This document shows, piece by piece, positions 12,755 to 23,615 of a DNA stretch of 64,000 bases (positions are counted from its first letter, which is position 1; every line of letters starts with the position of its first letter). Under the pieces are notes generated by a model. That model did no database searches, had not been told where the DNA came from, and saw only the letters and a list, made by a program, of their open reading frames with translations. This DNA comes from Cryptomeria japonica. Its lineage: Eukaryota > Streptophyta > Pinopsida > Cupressales > Cupressaceae. The stretch is from positions 308,427,164-308,491,163 of the forward strand of contig NC_081414.1 in assembly GCF_030272615.1 (NCBI RefSeq), written 5' to 3'. Position numbers and translations under genes: made by a program.

Positions 12755-15700
12755 TTATGACAGTAAAGAGTAAAATTTGTCAAAAACTGATTTAAAGTCC
12801 TGCAAAAATTGCTTCATGGATAAGGACCATGACTCAAGTAGAGATGTAGCCACCTCTTTCTCTGTCTACATCTGGGAGACCTATTCTTCCATGGCATCTA
12901 TCATGCTCATTTCTTGAGTGACCGTTAGGGCATCAAGATTTAGATAGCATTTCTGGAGAATTTGCAGTCTTGGTAGTAGGACTAGTTGAAGTTCCTACAA
13001 ATTTTGTGTCCAGTTTCTTATCTCTGCCTCTAGTCTTGCAGAGTGAAGTTGAAGTTGGTGAACAGTTTGTCCATAGGTGGAGAAGGATTCATAGGGCATC
13101 TTGAAGGTGCTAATAAATGGCTGCATATCCGTTTGCAGTTTGTCCTTCTAAGTGAGCACATCATCACAGAATAAATGAGGTTGACAAATCTTGCTGAGTA
13201 GTAGATTTCCCTCATTCATTAAATCTCTAATGTCCTTCTATTCCTTCTGGAGGTCAGATTGGAGCTCTGTTAATTTTCTCACCAAGGTAGTGTCTAGAGC
13301 CTTTTGATGTTCCTTCTTGGCATTTGCTTTTGCAACCTCTTCCAGGCTTTGCACCTGGTCTTCTACAACTGTACATAGGATCTTCAATCATGCAAGTGAG
13401 GAATCAGTACTAAGAAGGTTCGTACCGGGTATCAAACTGGTAAGTGTCTCCACCATGGTTTGGATAACATCTTCCTCCTTTTTCCTCCTTAGAGCATCCA
13501 ATCACTCTTGAGAAAGCTTAATGCTCTGTAGCAGCTCTGATTCATTTGTAGACTAGAGGTCAATAGGACTGGTAATGTCGGCCAGTTTAGCCTGACTACC
13601 GATTTCCATTGGGGTCTCCACCTATGTGCTCTTTGCCGCGGCTTCCTTGTCCTTGGCTTTTTGCTTCTCTTCTTGAGCCTTCCTCTGCTCCTCTTCTTCT
13701 TTCTTTTTTTTCTCTTCGTCTTGTCTCTTCTCTTCATCTTTTCACTTCTTCTCTTTTTCATTCTTCTTCTTCTCCTCTTCCTTCTTTCTCTTCTCCTCAT
13801 CCTGTTTCTTCTCTTCCTCTTTCCGCTTCTCCTCTTCTTTCTTGTCCTCTTCCATTTTCTTCTCCTCTTCTTCTTGTTTCTTGTTTTCCTCTTCTCTTCT
13901 CTTCTTCTCCTCCTCCTTTCTCTTATCCTCTTCATCTTTCTTCTTTTCCTCTTCTTTCCTCTTATCCTCTTCCTCTTTCTTCTTTTTCTCCTCTTTTCTC
14001 TTGTCTTCTTCATCTACCTTTCTTCTTTTCTTCTTCCTATTTCTTCTTTTCTTCTTTTGCCCACTTCTCCTATCCTGTTCCTTCTAATGGTGTACCCTAA
14101 GTAACATTTTCACCATCTAAGGCGTCAACATCAATCCAGGGTCCATTTGTTCTGTGACCAATTCTCCTTCACTGTTATACACCTCACTCGCTTTTCCAGT
14201 TTCTGGTTCCTGCTCAGCTTTCCTGTTGGCTTCAACCACTTGGTGCATCTTTAGAGCTTCTTGAGCATGATTATGTGTATCTTTTATCACTTCATGAACC
14301 TTTCCTTCGAGTAACAGGAGTCTTCTTCTTCTCATGAAGAAGAGGCCTTTGTATTTATTCATAACTTTGAAAAGTTCTAAATTTGATACATCAGGAAAAT
14401 ATTGAGCAAATATTTCCTCCCTCATTTCCTGTTCCCTTTCTATGGCAATGCACCATTTGTTGTCTAAAGAATTATACAAAGAATCTGGTGTCTCAAATCT
14501 AATTTTTGAAGGCGATCAGTCATTTACACATAAATACTTAATGATTTCCTGTTCAAATTCTTCCTTTTCATTATCATTGAAGTCATCAAAACAATCAATT
14601 AAATCATTTAGCAATTTTCTCCTAATATTCTTTATAGTTCTTTGACAATGTGTCAAAGGTTTGTAAAAAGAAATATTAATATTTACTAGTGCAGATGTTG
14701 TCAGTTCATTCTTTGTCTTTTTCTTCATTTGCCTAGTCATCTTCTTAGGCGGTTCTTCTGACACAACTTCTTCTGAGTCCGGTGTACTTCTTTTTGTCTT
14801 CCGCTTCCTTTCAAAGACTTTGGCAGGTGCAGCTTTCGATTTATTCTTAGCTGGTGACCTCTTGGTCACTTTTGGACTGGCTGCAGTAATCGATGCTGAT
14901 GCTGAAGGCACTGCCTTTCCTTTCTTTTATGAGGGTTCTTCAACCAGTGTAACCCTTTCCAGATAGGTGCCAATTCTCTTTTCCTTAGGATCAAGGGGTG
15001 AGGTGATTAGGGTAGAAGCATACCCGTCCAGCATATCATACATTACCTCATAGACCGTAGGCTCCACTTCTTCTTGCCTAGGCTCAACGGCCTCCATTGT
15101 GCATTCATCCACTTTGATGGTGAAGTAGATGTCTTCCTCATACTTTTTGACTATGTCACCAGATATTCTTATCCTTTGGCTCATCTTGCATCTGAACTCA
15201 TCAAAGTATTTGTTCAGTGCTTTCGGATAGATGGTTCCAACTGCTTGTAGATTTTCCTTGATTTATTTTGTCATCGGTTGGTCGACAGACCACTGAATGT
15301 CACCTACTCCTAGAAAGTAGCCTTGGGAGTAAAAGAACAAACCAACCAATAGTTGTCCGAACTTAAATCTTAGTGCATTGTCCTATTTGATCAACTTAAG
15401 ATTCAACATAAATTGTCTTTGCATACAAGTGCACAGATCAAACAATGCATCTTCCTTGATCATCCTGTAAGTAGCATTTACTGCTACAGCAGAGACATAA
15501 TTAATTCTGCTAGCAGAGAACATCCAGTAACCTATCACCATACAGGCATACTTGACTAGATTGTCCTTGATTGAGTTGACGATCATTCCATGTGAGTCAT
15601 TCATTGAACCGGTGAGCTTGGACATTTTGGTCTTGCTAACCTTCCTTAGGGCTGGTACATCCCCTGTGTTACAGAAACCGGTGATAGCACTTCAAGTGTG

Positions 15701-16053
15701 ATATCATGCATCCACTCTAGGTACATCTTATGACCGTGTACCCTGCTTAGAATAATGTGAATATGATCATCCAAAAATTCTTCAAGAAAGTAAACTGCAT
15801 TGTGAAGTTTCTTCTTTTCCAAAATGTTGAATTTTGGTTTAATCTTCTTATCCTTTTCGCAAAATAAGCTCAGCTGTGAATGGATTACAAGAGACTGTAG
15901 GTCTTCGATTTTGCAGTCTATGTAATCGAAAATGCCTTCTTCTACTATAACACTAGTAGGTACTTGAGACAGGGCATTATATTTTGACTTTCGTTTAATG
16001 AAGTCCATAGAATCAATGGGTGTACTAGAGCTATCATGTGATGTGGAAGCCAT
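12755..16053 (-). pseudogene. Long additional ORF of B, unknown function, coiled-coil rich
   Basis: From an ATG at 16053 (MASTSHDSSS) to a stop at 12755 there are about 1,100 codons, with one frameshift near 15646 and around ten stops, mostly TAG/TAA/TGA where CAG/CAA/CGA would fit. The N-terminal third is hydrophobic in places (for example YACMVIGYWMFSASRINYVS near 15550). A Ser/Lys-rich hinge follows (about 14750-14911), then a Glu/Lys/Arg-rich coiled coil (about 13650-14090), then a further helical tail. No retroelement enzyme motif is present. Its place between gag and the 3' LTR is where Sireviruses may carry an env-like third ORF, and the layout loosely recalls that class or the so-called putative plant transposon protein family. 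This is inference only. Confidence 0.7.
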
Positions 16054-16495
16054 GATAAAAAGATAATTTTGAAGAATACCTTTGTAGATTGAAATTTAGG
16101 GCTTCACAATTTGAACTACACTTCAGACTCCTTCGGTTGCAAAGATACTACTTTGCGTTCCACTCTCCTTTAGCAGATGTTAGCTTCAAATTCTTCTTCA
16201 TGTTTTTGATAGACTCCTTGAATCGCCGTGTAAGTCTCTTTTCTTGCTCTGCACTTGAAAAACTTCTTCGCTCAAAAAATGATAAGTGATAAATGATTTG
16301 AAAATTCCTTTTAAACAGGTTCTCTACCTACCATAATAAATGCTCCACTATTAGGGCATAAACATTAATTTGCCTTTTACCATTTCTGGTCTTCTGTCAA
16401 CTGATAGGTATCACATACCGATTAAGGTCTTTTACCAGTGTAAATTGGGGGTTTGAAGTATTTCACCGATTGCTCCCCCTAAGCTTTTCTAATGC

Positions 16496-17773
16496 TTAGT
16501 TTGTCGATTCCGTGATTTCCACACTAGGTGCAGAAACCGGTTCTTCATGCAACACCGCTGGTTTCTTTTTCCAAGTTTTGTTCATATCCGCTTGAACAGT
16601 TTCAATATCAATCTTTCCTTCCAGAGTGACCGGAATGTCATCTGATATGTTCTTTCTTGTTCCGCAGAATCTAGCAATGTGACCAGGTTTGTTGCAATGA
16701 TAGCAGACCATTCCAAGTGCTCTCCATGGTTCATTATTCATGTTATCATTCTTCCTCCTGCATGTTGCAGCAGTGTGACCATGACAATGACAAATCACAC
16801 AGATTGCTCTCCATTTGGCTGTTGCTTGATAGCCACCGCTACCTGACTAATGATTAAAGGTACTAAACCGGTTGGGATTCTGATTCACAAAAGGTTCCAG
16901 ACCAACTCCTTGAGTCCTTTGAGGATATCTTCCAGTGTTGTTCATTAAAGACCTACATTCAGATGCTCTATGCCTAAACTTGTTGCATGCATAAGAATTA
17001 CCATTGAACTTATTGGATCTAGGTACATTGTTTATAAAGTAAATAAAATTATTGTAGGCTTTTCTCCTACACACATTAGCAGTATGTCCTTCTTTAAGAC
17101 AATTAAAGCAAATAGGTTTGAACTTTTGCTTACCTTTACCTTTGAATGTCAGTTTCTTCTTCGATGCTTTAGCATTTGTACTAGAGGTCTCACCTTCCTC
17201 ATGACTGGAGTAACCAAGTCCATCAGTATTCCTGACAGGTTTGGCCGATTCAAGCTTTTGCTCTAGCTTAACAGTACTCTTGTTGAACTTAGCAAGTATT
17301 TCCTTTGACTCGGAGAGTTCTTTGGAAATAACAGCATTTGTTTCCATCAAGTTTGCATTCTCAGAGATGGCTATGTTCATTTCTCCTTGCATGTCTTCCT
17401 TTTCCACCTTGCTCACATGGAGGTGAGTGGTTAGGGCATTGATTTCTTGTTTTAACTTGGAGATCTCATGATCTCTATCTTTTACCAGGTCTTCAGCTTT
17501 CCTCTGGTTCTCAAGCTCTTGACACATTCGGATAGTCAGTCCTTCCAACTCCTTTCTTAGGTTGGAATTGGAGCCAGTCAGCTTTTCTACTTCTTGAATT
17601 AGGGCTTCCATGTCCACTTCATCAGAGGAACTATTTTCAGTTAGCTCCATTATTTTTTTAGCATGTTCTCTCCTTTTTGCCTAAGAGGCCTTATATTTTA
17701 CCATAAGTTCATCATAGGCTTGCTCAGATTGAGTGAGCCAATGAGTAAGTTCTCTCATAGTGTATTCCCCCAT
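16496..17773 (-). pseudogene. gag: Gag-like protein of B, nucleocapsid without capsid core
   Basis: One frame runs from an ATG at 17773 (MGEYTMRELTHW), 36 bp inside the primer site, to a stop at 16496, about 425 codons with two TAG stops (near 17684 and 16847) where CAG fits. The first half is a leucine-heptad coiled coil (about 17300-17650), followed by a GLGYSSHEEGE block. Zinc knuckles CFNCLKEGHTANVC, CVICHCHGHTAATC and CYHCNKPGHIARFC are intact. Another between them is damaged. The UBN2-type capsid core seen in A, C and E gag is missing. It could bind RNA but not build a particle alone. This truncated design suggests reliance on a partner's capsid. Confidence 0.8.
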
Positions 17774-17808
17774 ATCTCTTTCCAAGTGGTTAAACTTATA
17801 GAAAGGTT

Positions 17809-17821
17809 GGCTCTGATACCA
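17809..17821 (-). other. Primer-binding site of B
   Basis: On the - strand TGGTATCAGAGCC lies two bases after the 5' LTR end, a perfect match to the plant initiator-Met tRNA primer site used by copia elements. Confidence 0.92.
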
Positions 17822-17823
17822 AT

Positions 17824-18988
17824 TGATGAATACTAAGAGGGGGGGGTGAATTAGTATTCCAAAAATTACTGTACTTAAACACTACTATTCTAACAGTAAA
17901 CCGATAAAGCAGTTTAGCAAACAAACCAGTTAGCACACATGCAAACCAAATGGCAAATAATGCATTCACCCACAGAAGCACAAACACCATAACACAAGAT
18001 ATTTTGACATGGAAACCCAAATGGGAAAAACCTTGGTGAGATGAAACTCACAAGTAACTATCTGCAGAATAGGAACTAGACCGGTTAAGGTCATACAATG
18101 TTCTTTACCAGAATAGATCCTATTAGGAATCTCAGTCTCTGTTAGCAGATAAGTCCAATTAAGGACTACCTTGCTAGAGGATTTTAGATCCACATATGTG
18201 AACCACCTTGTTAGAGGATTTACAAAAGGCTTTTTGGGCCTACCCAGTTAAGGGCTTCAAACTTGTCGAAGATGTGAGTAATCAACAAGTGAGTGATCTA
18301 GGAAATAACATAGATTGCTTGGTTAGATCCTTGATAGCTCATTCCTAATGCATTCTAGCATTACTTCAGTCTTCAACACATTCACACTCTCCTTTTTCTC
18401 ACAGACCTGAACTTCTCTTTTGTAATCACACTTACAAAAATTCATCAACCACCTTAAACCCTAGCAATAACCTAAAACCCTAGACATGATGTCCTTATAA
18501 AGGAATCTGATTTCATGTTGGTCCAATAGGATAACAATACAATTTCCTAGGTTCAATGCATCTAGACATATTTGGTGACATGACACAAAAAGCACAGCCA
18601 AAGTGTCAGCACCGCCAAACAATCAGTGGATGGTAGCTCATCACAAAATGTCGGTTGGTAACTCATCATAGAGTATTACCAGTTCAAACAAAATACTTGT
18701 TTAAGAAAAATACCAGTTTCTAGTTTGACAAAATGAAGACTAGGAAATATGAGTTGTGCTGCTTCGTTCCTTCGTATCGCTTGAGATCCTCGAACTGCTT
18801 GGGATCTTCATACCACTTCAGATCGGTAAACACTTTCTGCAAAACACCTATAGTCTAAAGATTATAATACATCATACCGGTTGGAACAAATACCGGTTGA
18901 GATTTAACTTATACATACAAAAAGTGATCTCATAGCAAGTGTGTGTCCATCAATGACAATCACAACATAATCATCAAAAATGCCAACA
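17824..18988 (-). repeat. 5' LTR of B
   Basis: Partner of 11302-12484, with TG...CA ends read on either strand. The TGTCT duplication follows directly at 18989. Confidence 0.93.
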
Positions 18989-19797
18989 TGTCTTTACCGA
19001 TAGATCTTTTGAACTCTCTTGACTCATCTCCATCGGTTTCTTTGTGAGGACAGCTTGCAGCAAAGTTTCCTACCTTCCCACAGTTGAAACGCTTAAGTGG
19101 TAGCTTTCCTTTGTACCGGCCTGATCCTCTTTTGAGCCTCCTGACAAATTTTTCTACTTCAACATCAGAGTCTTCATTGGATTCTTTATGAGGAAGTCTC
19201 ACCAATTGTTCTCATCTCATAGGCTATCAGGGAACCAAATAGTTCATCCATAGTAAAAGTCTTCAGATCCTTGGCTTCTTCTATGGCTGAGACTTTAGTA
19301 TCATATTTGGGAGTGAGAGATCTAAGTATCTTTTTGACAAGAACTTCTGCAATGTCTTCACCAAGTCCTCTAATAGCATTCATAGTTTCATCAAATCTGT
19401 GAAGATAATCTGCAATTTTTTCATCATCTTTGATTTTGATGCTTTCAAGTTGGCTCCTTAGAGTTTGCAGTTTGGCCTCCTTAACCTTTGCATCTCCCTC
19501 AAACAACCTCTGCAACTTGTCCCATGTTTCCTTTGCTAAAACATAGTGCATGACTTTGACAAATTCATTATCGGACAATCCACTCAAGATGACATGTTTA
19601 GCCTTTGCATTATTTTCATACTCCTTTGCATCCAGATCAGTGGGAGGAGTATTAGGAATGACATACCCATTCTTGACTAACATCCATACATCAAAGCCAA
19701 GAGATGAAATATATGTCTCCATTCTTCTACTCCAGAAGGCATAGTTAGATCCATAAAACATGGGGGCCTTTGAGAAAGTAGACTCACTTCTTGCCAT
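18989..19797 (-). pseudogene. gag: N-terminal half of A gag
   Basis: Starts at an ATG at 19797 (MARSESTFSKAP), about 50 bp after the primer site. Open sequence upstream of it belongs to leader and LTR. The capsid core of the UBN2/Retrotran_gag type covers most of it, with the blocks YAFWSRRMETYI, ETWDKLQRLFEGD and LRSQLESIKIKDDE. A frameshift near 19200 leads into a damaged zinc knuckle, RFNCGKVGNFAASC, where the first Cys and the His are lost. The frame then runs into the B insertion and resumes at 11301. Gag builds the particle shell. Confidence 0.87.
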
Positions 19798-19847
19798 TGT
19801 GCTCAAAGTCCAAAATCTACCCAAGATTTGGAGATAACCGGGAACTT

Positions 19848-19860
19848 GGATCTGATACCA
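19848..19860 (-). other. Primer-binding site of A
   Basis: TGGTATCAGATCC on the - strand, two bases from the LTR end. It differs by one base from the initiator-Met site of B. Confidence 0.9.
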
Positions 19861-19862
19861 AT

Positions 19863-21253
19863 TGTTGAACACAGAGTACCACTGAGAGGAGGGGTGAATC
19901 AATGGTTCCTAGGTCTTTTCTTTTTCTGATCTAACTTGAGAATATCAATTATGTACTTAATCACATAAACAATCAAACCGGTAATATAAGATAGAAAGCC
20001 AAAGTGACCATGCATACACAAGCAACTCACAATGCAAGATTTACGAGGAAAACCCAATATGGGAAAAATCTTGGTGAGAAAAGTTGCTGAAGTCTACTAC
20101 TACAATCCAACCTCATAGGTAAAACATAGATTTACAAAGATTTTAGGGTATGAACCCAAGGAGCATCAATACCTACACTTTTAGGGCACCAACCCAAGGA
20201 ACACCAACCCCTACACCAAGCTTCGACTTGGAGATGTATATTGAAATACTATTTGAATGAAATTTAGGTTTCTTACTGCAAATGAATTCTCTAGCTCTTG
20301 AATCAATTAACTCTCTATTTTTTTCCTCTCCTTTTCACACATAGTCTCTCAGTACACTATGTCACACTAGGATGATGCTTGCTCTGCCATGCCTTACTGG
20401 CTAGGCTCAACTGCTCGCTTATGAAAACTATTGGTAGAATCCTCTTATCGGTCTGGCTACTTACTCACCCTATAACTTGATCGACACCCCTTCTCAAGTT
20501 TTCTTCTTCTCACTTCTCTCCTCTCCACAATCTTCTCAACAACATTAACACCTTCTATTCATTGCTTCAGTTTCTTATAAAATGATTTCCCACAAAAAAA
20601 AATTCAAAATCCATGCAGTTAGGGTTTCTTCGCCATCCTCAAGGCAAATCAAATCCAATTAGATCTTGCAAGATCTAATCACTTTGAAGTCCATCGGTTC
20701 CTCTCCATCATTTTCGTGCCTTTTAAGACACATTTTATAGTCAAGGGAAACATGATCCTTCATATAGATTTACATATGTCAAATTGCTATTAATGCCTCT
20801 GTTGTTTCCTTCTTGAGGTATTCTTTCAATCTGATCTTCTTGCTTCGATCCAGGTGCCAGCTAATCCCCTGATCTTCCTCTGTCATTCCTTCTTCCTCAA
20901 GCCACAATCAATCTAATGCAATCCCTTGATTTACAGTTCCTTCATTAATGGAGAATATCTATTTCATCGACCCTGTGGATGAAACTTCACCAACCACACC
21001 TTACTTGCCACCTCAGCTTCACACGATGTGACTGCAATCAAGACATGACCTTCCAATGTTCAGTTGGTCCGACAAACACATACCGGTAAAACCCTTTGCT
21101 AGTAGAGTATTCTTCACCTATTGACCGGTATAGCATCCTGTACTAGTTGTACATCTTAACAATCTGCCTCTTCATCATTAACCAAGCAACCATTTACCAT
21201 GCTCAATCTCCACCAGTTGACATCAATGACAACTAAGTGCCAAAATGCCAACA
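19863..21253 (-). repeat. 5' LTR of A
   Basis: Begins TGTTGAACACAGAG and ends ATGCCAACA, partner of 5510-6853. It carries one additional repeat unit near 20180-20215 compared with the left copy. Confidence 0.92.
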
Positions 21254-21771
21254 TAACGTGCATGTTATTGACATCTCTGTCCCACTTTAGTGACTAGTCC
21301 ACAGAGTATTTTACCCTACGTTTTTCTTGCTATGGGATGGCAGGGGCCATATAACCGTCATTTTATTAATATTTTTAGTCACATTTTGCAGCTTTGTAGA
21401 TAGTGATAACCTGCGTGTTATTGACAATTGTGACATATACTCCTATAACCACATGTGATAACCTGCGTGTTATTGACAACTACAACTAAACTTATCTGAG
21501 TTAGACCAGATTTCATAATATATTTTCAACACAATTGCCTATGTCCTCCTTGTCCATTTTCATGTCCCAATGACACACTTCATGCATTCCTCCTATATCT
21601 CCTTGTGCATATAACATGGTGTGTTATATGATGTGTCATGTTATATAATTCTACAACAACACTTATGCCCTTGGACAACCCTCTTTGCTTCATGCAATCA
21701 TAGCACCATGGTCTTGGTCCTTAAATTCCCCAATGCAACACTGTATCATCTAATTTGATCTTCCTATGGGG
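21254..21771 (-). repeat. S1 solo LTR, piece 2
   Basis: Joins to 5509 once A and one duplication copy are removed. Two GTGATAACCTGCGTGTTATT blocks (21403 and 21455, spacing 52 bp) resemble the CGTAACGTGCATGTTATTG sequence at the junction with A. Several palindromes such as CATATAAC/GTTATATG lie at 21605-21645. It ends at the TGGGG duplication of element C. Confidence 0.55.
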
Positions 21772-23245
21772 TGTTAGTTAGATGAGAGGGGGGGTGAATC
21801 AGATAAACTCACAATTCAAAATATTCATCAGATTCAACCTCGGTAGAACTTACTTGATATGCAACTATGACTATAAATCATTCAAACTCATAAATTGATA
21901 AACTTGAAACAATAAAACACATTCAACACCAGATTTAATGTGGAAACCCAAATAGGGAAAAACCACTATGGGATTTTGGATCCACTAAGAAAATATACTC
22001 TTCTAGAGTATGCTCAGTTAAAAGCCAATCCTATTAAAGATTATATAAACACATTGCTAGATGTGACCTGGTCAAGGGCTTTCCCTCAGATTTATCAGAA
22101 TCTTGCACTTTGTTAGAAGTGACCTTGTCAAAGGATTTCAAACACTCATTCAGAATGTTACCTTGCTAGAGGATTTACAAAGAAGATTGTTAGGTCCACT
22201 CGGTTAAGAGATTTCCTGTCACTTACAAAAATAAATAACAATAATAAAATATATCTACAAATTTACATCTGAAATGTTAAAGCAAACTCTATGTGCTCAA
22301 AAAAATATTGTCATAAGACTTATCTTCCTCCTTGTTGGGCTTCTCAATTTGTTTTTCAATCAGATCTCCAATCTTCTGTACTCGGTAATCACCTCTGCAG
22401 TATCACTGCTCTTCTATTTGCCCGCATACTTTGTTCATCAACTTTTCTTTATTTATAAGCAATTCAAAACCTCTTAATCTCCTTAATCACATTTCCCATG
22501 ATTAATCTTAGCCATTAGATCTTCAAACTTGACTAGGTTCATTGAATCCTTCAAACTGAAAAATGTTTTATCTTGCCTTGGAACTTGTATACCTTCCTTG
22601 GTACTTGTGCTCGGTTATGACCGTTCAATTTGTGCTTTAGATCCAACTCTTGAATTTTCATTGCCGTTGATCCTTAACAAACTTCGAGCATGACATTCCA
22701 ATCTCCTATAAATCTCCAACTCATTGGCATCCTTCATTTAATAATGTATTTATTCATCCAATGCATTCTGTTACTGCTCGATTGATACTCAATAAATACT
22801 AAACTATGCTTGGTAGACATTCTTTCTACTTCAACTGACAATGATAACCTTGGTGTTTACCAACTAGCTCCTTGCTCAGTAAAATAGAACAGTATCAAAC
22901 CTTTACTCATTCTGATGCATGAAATCTTTTCTCCTTCATATTCAGTCTTCGAATACACATATATAGGATGTCAAAACAATCAAAATAACATAATCTCATC
23001 ACTTTCTAACTTGGTAATAGTTGCTCATTGAATAACTTATTACTCCCCTTAATTTTCACATTCTTTCTGTGTCACTTACCAACATCTGTATACTCATCAA
23101 AACATACTTTTTAAGATATGGCAACATCATACTGAATCAGAAAATCAATTGCTTGACATCAATGACAAAATAATATTATCAAGATAGTAATCATCCTTTA
23201 TCAATTATATCAACAATCTCCAACAAACTTAATGTAATGCCAATA
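21772..23245 (-). repeat. 3' LTR of C
   Basis: Starts TGTTAGTTAGATGAGAG with a seven-G run and GTGAATCAG. The AATAGGGAAAAACC block follows about 180 bp on. It aligns with both halves of the interrupted right LTR and shows the original uninterrupted sequence CTGTACTCGGTAATCACC at the D insertion point (about 22379-22396). Confidence 0.93.
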
Positions 23246-23391
23246 GTCTCCCCCTTTGGCATTGATGGCAATACCAACTTGATTTAGTCCAATTGATTCA
23301 GACAGCTATTTTTCTTCTCCTGTTATCCTTGAGTTGTAAACTTCTCCTGTGATCTTCTCCCCCTGTCATTAGTCTTCTCCCCCTTTGACAA
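23246..23391 (-). other. Array of polypurine tracts of C
   Basis: Complements of GTCTCCCCCTTTGGCATTG (23246-23264), CTTCTCCCCCTGTC (23354-23367) and CTTCTCCCCCTTTGAC (23373-23388). The first touches the LTR and is the likely functional one. Confidence 0.82.
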
Positions 23392-23615
23392 CAAATCCAA
23401 AAGTAAAACTAATCCATGATTACTTCCCTTGTGAAGTAATTTCCTTGTTTGTTAAAACATATACAAATGTATCATCTTAGTCTCAGTCAGGGCATCATGT
23501 CTTCATTCATTGTTTCCTGCACAACTTTAGACAACCTTCTAAAGTGTGTAAATTAGAATCAACTCACAAATAGTATTTTGTAGAGTCATATAATTGATGC
23601 TTTCACCGAACTCTG

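Larger units (their letters stand above)
11302..18988 (-). mobile_element. B: non-autonomous copia-type element without pol
   Basis: LTRs are 11302-12484 and 17824-18988. A perfect TGTCT duplication flanks the element (11297-11301 and 18989-18993). A perfect initiator-Met primer site adjoins the right LTR and purine tracts adjoin the left LTR, so it is a - strand element about 7.7 kb long. Inside are a gag-like frame with four zinc knuckles but no visible capsid core (16496-17773) and a long extra frame (12755-16053) of unknown function. No protease, integrase, reverse transcriptase or RNase H is visible. It inserted into gag of A and must have used enzymes from another element. Confidence 0.92.
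5510..21253 (-). mobile_element. A: Sirevirus-like Ty1/copia element, split by element B
   Basis: LTRs lie at 5510-6853 and 19863-21253, with an initiator-Met primer site next to the right LTR and an array of purine tracts next to the left one, so transcription ran on the - strand. Flanking 5-mers are TAACC (5505-5509) and TAACG (21254-21258), a near-perfect target duplication. Coding order on the - strand is gag, protease, integrase, reverse transcriptase and RNase H, the copia order. Element B sits inside gag. Without B the element is about 8 kb. The left LTR starts TATTG rather than TGTTG, a single terminal change. All frames are broken. Confidence 0.92.

Noticed and set aside
13489-14104. 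Open frames of 81-174 codons on both strands, rich in Arg/Lys or Ser/Leu/Phe/Pro
   Set aside because: They are off-frame readings of the purine-rich coiled-coil part of the B second ORF. The frame in phase with the rest of that ORF gives Glu/Lys repeats.
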